Below, piece by piece: positions 51,820-62,905 of a stretch of DNA of 64,000 nt (within the stretch, counting starts at the first letter, position 1; each line of letters begins with the position of its first letter). Below the pieces are notes generated by a model that was not told the DNA's origin, made no database searches, and was given only the letters and a program-made list of their open reading frames with translations. The stretch is from contig CAWBFN010000001.1 in assembly GCA_963788125.1 (NCBI GenBank), positions 682,001 through 746,000 on the forward strand, in the 5' to 3' direction. Both the position numbers and the translations under genes were made by a program. The stretch comes from Bog-473 sp963788125. GTDB taxonomy: Bacteria; Actinomycetota; Acidimicrobiia; Acidimicrobiales; RAAP-2.

Positions 51820-52008
51820 CTGGCGCCCACCTCGTCTCGCGTACCGAGCGCAGCGTACAATCACGACCTGCGCCGGTCGAGGGGAAACGGTACCTTTTTT
51901 GGCCGCGGCATGGGCCCGAAAAACCAGCGGCGGCGGGCTCGCCACCCCGCCGTGCGGCAATGGTGTCTATCCTGAGAAAGACTCGCCGAGCACCAGGAGG
52001 AACAGAGA

Positions 52009-52773
52009 ATGGGCATCTTTCAGCGTGCACACGACATCGCGCAGGCCAAGGCCAACAAGGCGCTGGACGCGGCCGAGAAGCCCGATGAGATGCTCGACCT
52101 CTCCTACGAGAAGATGCTCGAGCAGATCACCCAGGTGCGCCGAGCTCTCGTCGACCTGGCGGGCTCCAAGAAGAACATAGAGCTGCAGGAACAGCAGCTC
52201 CAGCACTCGATGGACCACCTCCAGGATCAGGCCAAGGCTGCCCTCGGGCAGGGCCGGGAGGACCTGGCCAAAGAGGCGCTCTCCCGCAAGGCGGCCGCCC
52301 AGCAGCAGATCGACACCATGGAGCCCCAGCGGGCGCAGATGGCCGAGGAGGAGGAGAAGCTCACCAAGACGCTGGCTGCGCTCCAGACACGGGTCAACCA
52401 GTTCCGCACCCAGAAGGAGACCCTCAAGGCGCAGTACACCGCGGCCCAGGCGATCACCACGGTCGACGAGAGCGCGGCGGGGATCTCCAAGTCGTTCAGC
52501 GACTCGGGCGCCTCCCTGCAGCGGGCCCAGGACAAGATCGCCACCATGCAGGCGCGCTCGGGGGCCCTGGACGAGCTGCTCGAGTCCGGCGTCCTCGAGG
52601 ACGTCGGTGGCGGGGGGGACGACATCCAAAAGGAATTGGATCAGGTGGGCCAGGCAGCCTCGGTCGACAACGAGCTGGCCGCCCTCAAGGCGTCAATGGG
52701 GACGGGCGCTGCGCCTGCGCCCGAGGCCCTGCCGGCCGCCGCGGAGGAGGCCACGCCGACGGCGTCCGCCTGA
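52009..52773 (+). CDS. pspA: PspA/IM30 family membrane-stress protein
   Basis: 254 residues, predominantly coiled coil. The N-terminal amphipathic helix GIFQRAHDIAQAKANKALDAAEKPDEMLDLSYEKM and the long helical region with QQLQHSMDHLQDQAKAALGQGREDLAKEALSRKAAAQQQI match the PspA/Vipp1 (ESCRT-III-like) family that stabilises the inner membrane. A short Ala/Pro tail is extra. ATG with AGGAGGA about 8 nt upstream. Confidence 0.92.
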   Translation: MGIFQRAHDIAQAKANKALDAAEKPDEMLDLSYEKMLEQITQVRRALVDLAGSKKNIELQEQQLQHSMDHLQDQAKAALGQGREDLAKEALSRKAAAQQQIDTMEPQRAQMAEEEEKLTKTLAALQTRVNQFRTQKETLKAQYTAAQAITTVDESAAGISKSFSDSGASLQRAQDKIATMQARSGALDELLESGVLEDVGGGGDDIQKELDQVGQAASVDNELAALKASMGTGAAPAPEALPAAAEEATPTASA

Positions 52774-52806
52774 GCGAGCCCATCCCTCCGGCGGACGCGG
52801 CGCCGG

Positions 52807-53805
52807 GTGAGACTAGGGGCCGTGAAGGGCACCCTGACACAGGACGGCGTCGCCACCGAGGCGACCAGTGAGAACGTCCTGGCGGCCCTGGCCGGCACGG
52901 GCTTCTTCTGGTTGGACCTCGATGACGCCGCCACCGACGGCACGGTGGCCGAGCTCCTCGGCGTCCACTTCGGGTTCCACCCGCTGGCCGTCGCGGCGGC
53001 CGAGAAGTTCGGTCAGCGGCCGCGTTTCGACGACTACGACCGGTTCGTCTATCTGGTCGCCCGGGGCGCCGATCCCGAGGACTCGGGCCACGCCGAGGTG
53101 CACTGCTTCTGGAGTGACCGCTACGTCGTCACCGTGCACCGGGGTGACTGCCCGGCCGTGCAGTCGGTGCGCAACCGGATGGCGCAGCACCACATCGCCG
53201 CCACCAACGCCTCGCCGCAGATCGTCATCGTCTACCTCATCATGAATGCGTTGGTGGACGGGTTCTTCCCGGTCCTCAACGACTTCGACGAGAAGATCGA
53301 CGCGCTCGAGGACGACATCCTCAAGGCTCCCACCGAGTCCCAGTTGGGCGTGCTGTTCGACATGAAGCGCAGCCTCATCCACATGCGCAAGGTCGTCGCC
53401 CCGCAGCGGGACATGATGGCCAGCATCAACGCCGGCATCGACACCGTGCCCGGCTTGACCACCGAGGCAGCGCGGTACTTCCGCGACCTCTACGACCACC
53501 TGATCCGGCTGGCCGACCTGCTCGACAGTTACCGTGACCTCCTGACCAGCGTGATGGACACGCACCTCTCCACCGTGTCGAACCGCCTCAACGTGGTGAT
53601 GAAGCAGCTGGCCGTCATCGCCACGATCTTCCTGCCGTTGACCTTCCTCACCGGGTTCTTCGGGCAGAATTTCAGCTATCTGGTCACTCACATCACGGGT
53701 GGGTGGACCTTCTTGTGGCTGGGGATGGGCACCGAGGTGATCGCCGTCGCGCTGCTCTACGTGCTCTTCAGGCGGCGGGGCTGGCTGGGAGGACCCACGG
53801 TCTGA
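52807..53805 (+). CDS. corA: CorA/ZntB-like divalent-cation transporter
   Basis: 332 residues. Large cytosolic domain with long helices, then two C-terminal membrane helices (QLAVIATIFLPLTFLTGFFGQNF and GWTFLWLGMGTEVIAVALLYV). The signature loop is GQN rather than the canonical GMN (FFGQNF), which is common in actinobacterial CorA/ZntB-type proteins and may alter ion preference. Predicted role is Mg2+, Ni2+/Co2+ or Zn2+ transport as a homopentamer. GTG 52807 start. It lies 33 bp after pspA. Confidence 0.9.
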   Translation: MRLGAVKGTLTQDGVATEATSENVLAALAGTGFFWLDLDDAATDGTVAELLGVHFGFHPLAVAAAEKFGQRPRFDDYDRFVYLVARGADPEDSGHAEVHCFWSDRYVVTVHRGDCPAVQSVRNRMAQHHIAATNASPQIVIVYLIMNALVDGFFPVLNDFDEKIDALEDDILKAPTESQLGVLFDMKRSLIHMRKVVAPQRDMMASINAGIDTVPGLTTEAARYFRDLYDHLIRLADLLDSYRDLLTSVMDTHLSTVSNRLNVVMKQLAVIATIFLPLTFLTGFFGQNFSYLVTHITGGWTFLWLGMGTEVIAVALLYVLFRRRGWLGGPTV

Positions 53806-53814
53806 GGGCCCTCG

Positions 53815-55218
53815 TCAGCTCCCGTGGGTCTCGTGGCGGGTCCACCACTCCTCGCAACCGTCGGGGACCGGGAAGCCGAGCTGCTTGCGCTGGTCGACCA
53901 GCTCGTGCACCTCTCGCTTGAGCTCGCGCAGCAGGGAGAGGGTGCCGGGATCGGCGGCGGCGTCCATTCGGTCCCCGGCCCATACCGTCTCCTCCAGGTG
54001 CCAGGCTTCGAGCCGGGCGGCGATCAGCCGGTGCGTGTCGGCGGCCACCTCGTCGAGGAGGGTGGCGTCCCCCTCCGCCATGACGTCGGCCGCCCGCAGC
54101 CATCCGTAGTCCTTGTTGATGCGCAGGAGGCCCGGCTCCACCTCGAAGTAGCCGACCACGTCGACGACGGGGTCGATCGTGGTGAGGGTGCCGCCCGGCG
54201 GCAGGGTGACGGCCAGGTTCTCGCGCTGGCGGTCCGCCATGGCGATCACACCGAGGGCCCGCAGCCCCACGTTGACGGCGTTGTCCTCGGAGTAGCTGCG
54301 CTCGTCGCGATCGATCCGGAGCGGCACCGCCAGCACGGCGATGATCCGCGTGGCACCCAGCTGCGCCGCGGCGCGCACGGGCACGACCTGGAGGACCCCG
54401 CCGTCGACGTAGTCGTCGCCGGCCAGGGGGCGGGGAGGGAACACCATGGGCACGCTGGCCGAGGCGATGACGGCGTCGAGCAGGTCGACCGGTCCGGCGC
54501 TGGAGCCCGGTGCCGGCGTGCGCGCGTCCTCTTCGACGATGGTGCCGTCCTGGGTGACGTAGCGCAGGGCACCGGCGCGCAGCGCGGTGACCGCCAGGCG
54601 GAGCTGGAGCCCGGGCCGCCGGATCAGGTCCTGATCGACCGGGTGGATCCCGCTGGGCCCTCCGTGGCGCATGGCGTGGGCCAGGGGCCTGAGGTTCAAG
54701 ATGGAGCTCCCGCTGGTGCGGAACCGGCGCCGGGCCCGCGGCAGGCGCAGTGCAGCCCCGGCGAGCAGGCGGCGGACCCACCGGCGCCGGCGGCGGCGGG
54801 CCTTGTTGGCGGCCCGGCGGGGCACGTTCGGCGCCGGGTCCGGGTCGAGGGAGACCGTGCAGCGCAGGGCCGGCAGCGGCGGCCGGGTGCCCTTGGTGAA
54901 CGCGGTGCGGATCTCTCCGCCCAGCGTCGTCCCCTCGAGCGCCTGGAGCCAGGCCTGCTCGCCGAAGATCTGCTCGGTGCGGGTCATGGCCAGGATGTCC
55001 TCCTCGACCTCCTGGACCCGGCGGTCGAACTCCTCGAAGGTGCGGGCCTGGGCCAGTACGGCCGCGGCGACGGCCCCGGCGGAGGTGGCCGCGATGATGT
55101 CGGGGATGATCCGCTCGGTGCCCACCAGGTACTGGAGGGCACCCACCTCGAACGAGCCCTTGGTCCCCCCGCCGGCCAGAACGAATGCTGTGGGCCCCGC
55201 CAGGGCTCGCTCGGTCAT
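53815..55218 (-). CDS. Patatin-like phospholipase
   Basis: 467 residues. Oxyanion motif AFVLAGGGTKGSFEVGALQYL; the nucleophile Ser is in ATSAGAVAAAVL (G-x-S-x-G with Thr first); the dyad Asp is in DDYVDGGVLQVVPV. A basic insertion of 40 residues (NKARRRRRRWVRRLLAGAA) between the two halves may bind membranes. Hydrolyses phospholipid or other lipid acyl esters. It lies 10 bp after thiS on the same strand and converges on corA with a 9-bp gap. Confidence 0.88.
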   Translation of the reverse strand: MTERALAGPTAFVLAGGGTKGSFEVGALQYLVGTERIIPDIIAATSAGAVAAAVLAQARTFEEFDRRVQEVEEDILAMTRTEQIFGEQAWLQALEGTTLGGEIRTAFTKGTRPPLPALRCTVSLDPDPAPNVPRRAANKARRRRRRWVRRLLAGAALRLPRARRRFRTSGSSILNLRPLAHAMRHGGPSGIHPVDQDLIRRPGLQLRLAVTALRAGALRYVTQDGTIVEEDARTPAPGSSAGPVDLLDAVIASASVPMVFPPRPLAGDDYVDGGVLQVVPVRAAAQLGATRIIAVLAVPLRIDRDERSYSEDNAVNVGLRALGVIAMADRQRENLAVTLPPGGTLTTIDPVVDVVGYFEVEPGLLRINKDYGWLRAADVMAEGDATLLDEVAADTHRLIAARLEAWHLEETVWAGDRMDAAADPGTLSLLRELKREVHELVDQRKQLGFPVPDGCEEWWTRHETHGS

Positions 55219-55228
55219 CCCTCAGAGG

Positions 55229-55444
55229 TTAGCCACCGGCGGCGGCCGAGACGACCTCAATCGGGGCGCCGGGCCTGGCCGGGGTGGTCGACCACTGCGA
55301 TCGGGGGATGACGCAGCGGTCGACCGCCACCGCGATCCCCTTGGGCTCCGCCCCCCCGACGAGGCAGGCCACCACGTCGGCGACGGTGCTCCCGGCGGGA
55401 ACGGTCAGGGGGTCGCCGTTGACCGTCAGGGTGAGCTCCCTCAC
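55229..55444 (-). CDS. thiS: Thiamine biosynthesis sulfur carrier ThiS
   Basis: 71 residues, ubiquitin-fold pattern (ELTLTVNGDPLTVPAGSTVADVVACLVG) ending in Gly-Gly, which ThiF and the sulfur donor thiocarboxylate. GTG 55444 overlaps the thiO stop as GTGA. The canonical partner thiG is not seen in the window. Confidence 0.92.
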   Translation of the reverse strand: MRELTLTVNGDPLTVPAGSTVADVVACLVGGAEPKGIAVAVDRCVIPRSQWSTTPARPGAPIEVVSAAAGG

Positions 55445-56530
55445 CGCCGCGCCTCGGCCGAGAAGAGGTCCACCACGCCGGCCGCCGTGCTCGGCGCCAA
55501 CAGGAAGCCGTTGCGAAAGTGGCCGGTGGCCACGGCCACCCCGGGCTGCCGCGTCCACCCGATGACCGGGGTGTTGTCGGCCGTGGCCGGGCGGAGGCCC
55601 GTCTCTGCCGCCAGGAGCTCGAGCTCGTCGATGCCCGGGACCACGGCCCGGGCGTCGCTGAGCAGCTCGTGCACCGCCCCGGCCCGCACCGCGGCGTCGG
55701 CGCCGCGCTCCTCCATGGTGGCCCCGACCACCAGGGTCCCGTCGGGGCGGGGGACGAGGTAGATGGAGCGGCCGTGGACCAGCGCGCGCACCGTGCGGCC
55801 GAGCAGCGGCGCGCCCGGCGCCGGGCCGAGTCGCAGGATGTGGCCCTTGACCGGGCGGATCGTGGGCAAGCCCGGCCGACTCCAGGCCACCGATGTGCGC
55901 GGTGCCGGTGCCCGCCGCCAGGAGGACGACGTCGGAGCCGAGGCGGCGGCCATCGGAGAGCGCGACGGTCGGGCCGGGCGAACCGGGAAGGAGGGCGACG
56001 GCCGCCCGGGGCACGAGCTCCACGCCGCCGGCCCGGCAGGCGGCGACGAGGGCCGCCAGGACGGCACGGTTGTCCACGTGGTGGTCGCCGGGAACCTCTA
56101 TCCCCCCGCGCAGGACCGGGGTGAGCGCCGGCACCAGCGTCCGGCACTCCGAGGCCGTGCGCCGGGTGGCGGTGCAGCCCAGCGCGTGCTGGTAGGCCAG
56201 GAGGTGGTCGAGGGCGGCGCGATCGGACGTATCGAGGGCGACCGTCAACGTGCCGGACTGGTCGTAGCCGATGTCGTAGCCCGACGCCTCCTCCAGCGAG
56301 GCGGCGAACTCCTTCCAGTATCTGGCCGCTTCGAGGAGCAGCTCTGTGAGGGGCGCCTCACCGAACTGGACCTCGGTGACGGGGGCCAGCATCCCGGCGG
56401 CGACCCACGAGGCGCCGTCGCGCCCGGGCGTGGGGGCCACCAGGGTCACCTGATGGCCCGCCCCGGCCAGTCGCCACGAGCACGACAGGCCGATGACCCC
56501 GCCCCCGACCACGAGCACGCGCTCCGTCAT
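55441..56530 (-). CDS. thiO: Glycine oxidase ThiO, interrupted by a frameshift
   Basis: FAD-dependent glycine oxidase that makes dehydroglycine for thiazole synthesis. N-terminal half in one frame: VLVVGGGVIGLSCSWRLAGAG, GASWVAAGMLAPVTE, DHHVDNRAVLAALV. C-terminal half in another: RPVKGHILRL, YLVPRPDGTLVVGATMEERG, ADNTPVIGWTRQPGVAVATGHFRNGFLLAPSTA. They join if one base is removed at 55861-55872 (GGGCTTGCCCACG on the coding strand, where GGGCTGCCC fits). The span is 3n+1 nt, giving 362 residues on correction, the usual length. Everything else, including coupling to thiS, looks functional. Confidence 0.88.
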
Positions 56531-56560
56531 GGGCCAAGCCTACTGAGCCCCTTCGACTGC

Positions 56561-56594
56561 GGATCGTGGAAGAGGATCGTGGAAGAGGATCGTG
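56561..56594 (+). repeat. 13-bp tandem repeat in the gltB promoter region
   Basis: GGATCGTGGAAGA occurs twice (56561-56573, 56574-56586), then its first eight bases a third time (56587-56594). It is followed at once by TAATCT (56595-56600), a possible -10 box (TANNNT). Phased repeats of 13 bp (little more than one helical turn) directly upstream of a -10 suggest activator or repressor binding. Confidence 0.65.
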
Positions 56595-56600
56595 TAATCT
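56595..56600 (+). promoter_or_regulatory. Possible -10 element of gltBD
   Basis: TAATCT (TANNNT pattern) lies 69 bp before the gltB start. No good -35 is seen 17 bp upstream, where the tandem repeats lie, so this promoter may depend on an activator. Confidence 0.3.
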
Positions 56601-56669
56601 GTAGGTTCGCTCCTGGGCCAGCGCCGTCCCGGTCGACTTTCTGTTCCCTCTATTTCCGAAAGGACGACG

Positions 56670-59600
56670 ATGGTCACCGGCCTCTACGACGCCTCGTACG
56701 AGCACGACGCCTGCGGCGTGGGCATGGTGGCCGACCTCCACGGCCGGGCGAGTCACGACATCGTCGACAAGGGGCTCACCGTTCTCGAGCGGCTGGCGCA
56801 CCGCGGGGCGTCGGGGGCCGAGGTCTCGACGGGGGACGGCGCCGGGATCCTGACCCAGGTGCCCCACCGTTTCCTGGCCGGGGCGGCCGAGCGGGCGGGG
56901 CTCTCCCTGCCGGCACCCGGGGCCTACGCCGTGGGCCTGGCGTTCCTGCCCACCGATGTCGACGACGCCGCCAAGGCGAAGAAGGTGGTCGGGGCGCTCG
57001 CCGCCGAGGAGGGTCTCACCGTGCTGTGGTGGCGCGCCGTGCCGACCCGCCCCGACGGCCTGGGGGAGACGGCCCTCAGCGCCATGCCCGCCATGGAGCA
57101 GCTCTTCGTGGCCTCGGAGACGGCGGCCGGGCCGGGCGCCGACCCGCTGGCGCTGGAGCGCCAGGCCTTCGTGTTGCGCAAGCGGGCCGAGCACGCGGTC
57201 GACGGCCTCTACTTCCCCTCGCTGTCCTCGCGGACCCTGGTCTACAAGGGCATGCTGACCTCCGAGCAGCTGCGCTGGTTCTTCACCGACCTCGAGGACC
57301 CCTTGTTCGAGTCGGGACTGGCGCTCGTGCACTCGCGCTTTTCGACCAACACCTTCCCCAGCTGGCCCCTGGCCCACCCGTACCGCTACATGGCCCACAA
57401 CGGGGAGATCAACACCCTGGCCGGCAACCGCAACTGGATGCGGGCCCGGGAGGCTCTCCTCTCGACGGACCTCATTCCGGGCGACCTCGAGCGCATCTAC
57501 CCGGTGTGCACCCCGGGGGCGAGCGACTCGGCCAGCTTCGACGAGGTGCTCGAGCTCCTGCACCTGGCCGGGCGCCCGCTTCCCCACGCCGTGCTCATGA
57601 TGATCCCCGAGGCCTGGGAGAACCACACCACCATGGACCACGCCCGGCGGGCGTTCTACCGCTACCACGCCTCGCTCATGGAGCCGTGGGACGGACCGGC
57701 GGCGGTGACCTTCACCGACGGCACCGTGGTGGGCGCCGTGCTGGACCGCAACGGGCTGCGCCCGGCACGCTACTGGGTCACCGACGACGATCTGGTGGTG
57801 CTGGCCAGCGAGGTGGGCGTCCTGGACATCGAGCCGCAGCGGATCGTACGCAAGGGAAGGCTCCAGCCCGGACGCATGTTCCTGGTGGACACGGCCAAGG
57901 GTCGCATGGTCGGCGACGACGAGATCAAGGCGGAGTTGGCCTCCGAGCACCCCTACGATGCCTGGCTCGCCCAGGACCAGATCAGGCTCGATGAGCTGCC
58001 GGCCCGCTCCATGCTCACCCCCCAGCACGGCCGGGTGGTGACCCAGCAGCGCCTCTTCGGCTACACCACCGAGGAGCTGCGGATCATCCTGGCCCCTATG
58101 GCCCGCACCGGGGGGGAGCCGCTGGGGTCGATGGGCTCGGACGCCTCCATCGCCGTGCTCTCGGACCGCTCGCGGCTGCTCTACGACTACTTCACCCAAC
58201 TGTTCGCCCAGGTGACCAACCCGCCGCTCGACGCCATCCGCGAGGAGCTGGTGACCTCCCTCTCGGCCACGGTCGGCCCGGAGGGCAACCTGCTGGACGC
58301 CGGTCCGGGCTCGTGCCGGCAGATCATGCTGCCCCTGCCCGTCATCGACCGTGACGACCTGGCCAAGCTGATGTACGTCAACGAGCACGGCGAGACCCCC
58401 GGGTTCAAGGCGTTCGCCATCGACGGCCTGTTCGAGGTGCGCCAGGCCGGACAGGCCGGGGCGCCGACCGAGGCCGGCGGGGCCGCCCTGGCCCGGGCCA
58501 TCGCCGACGTCCGGCAGCGGGTATCGGAGGCCATCGCCGACGGGGCCAACATCATCGTGCTCTCCGACCGCAACTCCACCGAGGAGTGGGCACCCATCCC
58601 GTCGCTCCTACTCACCGCCGCCGTCCACCACCACCTGGTGCGCGAGAAGACCCGCACCCAGGTGGGCCTGGTGATCGAGACCGGCGACGCCCGCGAGGTC
58701 CATCACATGGCGCTGCTCATCGGCTACGGCGCGGCGGCGGTCAACCCGTACCTGGCGCTCGACACCATCGACGACATGATCGCCGAGGGGCTGCTCGAAG
58801 GTGTCTCCCCGCGCCAGGCCCGGCGCAACTACACCAAGGCGGCGTGCAAGGGCGTGCTCAAGGTGATGTCGAAGATGGGCATCTCGACCGTCGCCTCGTA
58901 CACCGGTGCGCAGGTCTTCGAGGCCATCGGGCTCGACCGCGCCCTGATCGACGAGTACTTCACCGGCACGGCCAGCCGCATCGGCGGCATCGGCCTTTCG
59001 GTGCTGGCCTCGGAGGTGGCGACACGCCACCGCATGGCCTACGAGAAGCGGCCCACCGAGTGGGCGCACCGGGAGCTCGAGGTGGGCGGGGAGTACCAGT
59101 GGCGGCGGGAGGGGGAGCACCACCTCTTCAATCCCAAGACGGTCTTCAAGCTCCAGCACGCCACCCGTTCGAAGCGCTACTCCATCTTCAAGGAGTACAC
59201 CGCCGCCGTCGACGACCAGGCCGAGAAGCTGGGCACCCTGCGCGGGCTGCTGCGGCTGCGCACCGGGACCGGCGGCCCCCCCGCAGACTCTCACTCTCAG
59301 ACTGAGCTTGAGAGTTTCGATCCTCAAGCTGAGCTAGAGCTTGACGGTCAGAAACCCGGCCCGGGCAGCGCCCTCCCGGGCGCGAACGACCCCATCCCCA
59401 TTGAGGAGGTCGAACCGATCGAGGCGATCATGGCCCGCTTCTCCACCGGCGCCATGTCCTACGGGTCGATCTCCAAGGAGGCCCACGAGACCCTGGCCAT
59501 CGCCATGAACCGGATCGGCGGGCGCTCGAACACCGGCGAGGGCGGCGAGGACGCCGATCGCTTCACCCCCGACGCCAACGGCGACCTGCGACGCAGCGCC

Positions 59601-61347
59601 ATCAAGCAGGTGGCCTCCGGCCGCTTCGGGGTGACCGGCGAGTACCTGGTCAACGCCGACGACATCCAGATCAAGATCTCCCAGGGAGCCAAGCCGGGCG
59701 AGGGCGGCCAGCTGCCGGGCAAGAAGGTGTACCCGTGGATCGCCCGCACCCGGTACTCGACGGCCGGCGTCGGCCTGATCTCGCCCCCGCCGCACCACGA
59801 CATTTACTCCATTGAGGACATCGCCCAGCTCATCCACGACCTCAAGTCGGCCAACCCGTTGGCCCGGGTGCACGTCAAGCTGGTCGCCGAGGTGGGGGTG
59901 GGCACCGTGGCGGCGGGAGTGGCCAAGGCCCACTCCGACGTGGTGCTCATCTCCGGCCACGACGGTGGGACGGGAGCGGCCCCGCTGACCTCGCTCAAGC
60001 ACGCCGGCATCCCCTGGGAGATCGGCCTGGCCGAGACCCAGCAGACCCTGCTGGCCAACGGCCTGCGGGACCGCATCGTCGTGCAGGTGGACGGTCAGCT
60101 CAAGACCGGCCGCGACGTGATCGTGGCCGCGCTGCTGGGAGCCGAGGAGTTCGGCTTCGCCTCGGCGCCCCTCGTGGTCTCGGGCTGCATCATGATGCGC
60201 GTCTGCCACCTCGATACGTGTCCCGTCGGCATCGCCACCCAGACGCCGGCGCTCCGGGCCAAGTTCGCCGGCAAGCCCGAGTTCGTCGAGACCTTCTTCG
60301 AGTACGTCGCCGAGGAGGTGCGCGAGCACCTGGCCTCCCTGGGGCTGCGCACCCTCGAAGAGGCGGTGGGACGGGTGGACCTGCTCGAGACCGAGGCGGC
60401 GGTGACGCACTGGAAGGCCGCCGGTCTCGACCTCAGCGCCGTGCTGGCCCAGCCCGACGTGCCCGAGGGCACCGAGCGGCACCAGACGCGCCTGCAGGAC
60501 CACGGGCTGGAGAAGGCCCTCGATCACCGGTTCATGGACGCCTGCGCCGCCGCGTTGGCGGACGGCACGCCGGTCTCGGTGGCCCTGCCCATCTCCAACG
60601 TCGACCGCACGGTCGGGACGCTGCTGGGCTCGGAGATCAGCCGGCGTTACGGCGCGGTGGGGTTGCCCGACGACACCATCTCGCTGACCTTCTCCGGCTC
60701 GGCGGGCCAGAGCTTCGGCGCCTTCGTGCCCCACGGTGTGACCATGCGCCTGTACGGCGACGCCAACGACTACTTCGGCAAGGGGCTCTCGGGCGGGCGG
60801 CTCATCGTCCGGCCGCCGGTCGAGTCGGTCTTCGCCGCCGAGGACGAGATCATCGCCGGCAACGTCATCCTCTACGGCGCCACGGCCGGTGAGGTCTTCA
60901 TCCGCGGACAGGTGGGGGAGCGTTTCTGCGTGCGCAACTCTGGCGCCGTCGCCGTGGTCGAGGGAGTGGGGGACCACGGCTGCGAGTACATGACCGGGGG
61001 GCGGGTGGTCGTGCTGGGCCCGACCGGCCGGAACTTCGGCGCCGGCATGTCCGGCGGGGTCGCCTACGTCTACGATCCGCAGCGCACGTTCGGCCAGCGG
61101 GTCAACCTCGACGAGGTCGACGTCGAGCCACTCGACGGCGAGGACAACTTCTTGGTGCGGACGCTGATCGAACGTCACGGGGTGGAGACCGACTCCGCCG
61201 TTGCGGGCGGCATCCTGGCCAACTGGGACCTCGAGCAGCGCGAGTTCGTCAAGGTCATGCCGAGGGACTACCGCCGCATCCTCGAGGCCACCCGGCTGGC
61301 CGAGGCCGAGGGTCGCTCGGTGGAGCAGGCCGTGATGGAGGCCGCCC

Positions 61348-61355
<8 letters not shown>
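56670..61355 (+). CDS. gltB: Glutamate synthase (NADPH/ferredoxin type) large subunit GltB
   Basis: 1561 residues. Ntn-type glutaminase domain with the catalytic Cys15 exposed by propeptide removal (ACGVGMVADLHG). Central domain and FMN-binding synthase domain with RFSTGAMSYGSISKEAHETLAIAMNRIGGRSNTGEGGED and the [3Fe-4S] cysteines CIMMRVCHLDTCPVG, then the C-terminal beta-helix (RLYGDANDYFGKGLSGGRLIVRPP). It makes two glutamates from glutamine plus 2-oxoglutarate. GAAAGGA 5 nt upstream supports ATG 56670. An extra 35-residue linker is encoded at about 59275-59395 (see repeat). gltD overlaps its end by 8 nt. Confidence 0.97.
59283..59345 (+). repeat. Palindrome-rich in-frame insertion in gltB
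   Basis: A short stretch of distinctly lower G+C with at least three overlapping inverted repeats: ACTCTCA/TGAGAGT around a 9-nt loop, AGCTTGAG/CTCAAGCT around a 10-nt spacer, and TCAAGCT/AGCTTGA around a 7-nt loop. It encodes part of a hydrophilic linker (SHSQTELESFDPQAELELDG) at the junction before the FMN domain, where GltB is normally tighter. No coding frame is broken. Confidence 0.7.
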
Positions 61356-62904
<1,549 letters not shown>

Positions 62905-62905
62905 G

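Noticed and set aside
53824..55311. A 495-codon forward frame opposite the patatin gene
   Set aside because: Antisense shadow; composition rich in Gly/Val/Asp/His without motifs.
56358..58388. A 676-codon reverse frame opposite the start of gltB and thiO
   Set aside because: Same reason: antisense to gltB catalytic domain, low-complexity composition typical of GC-driven open frames.
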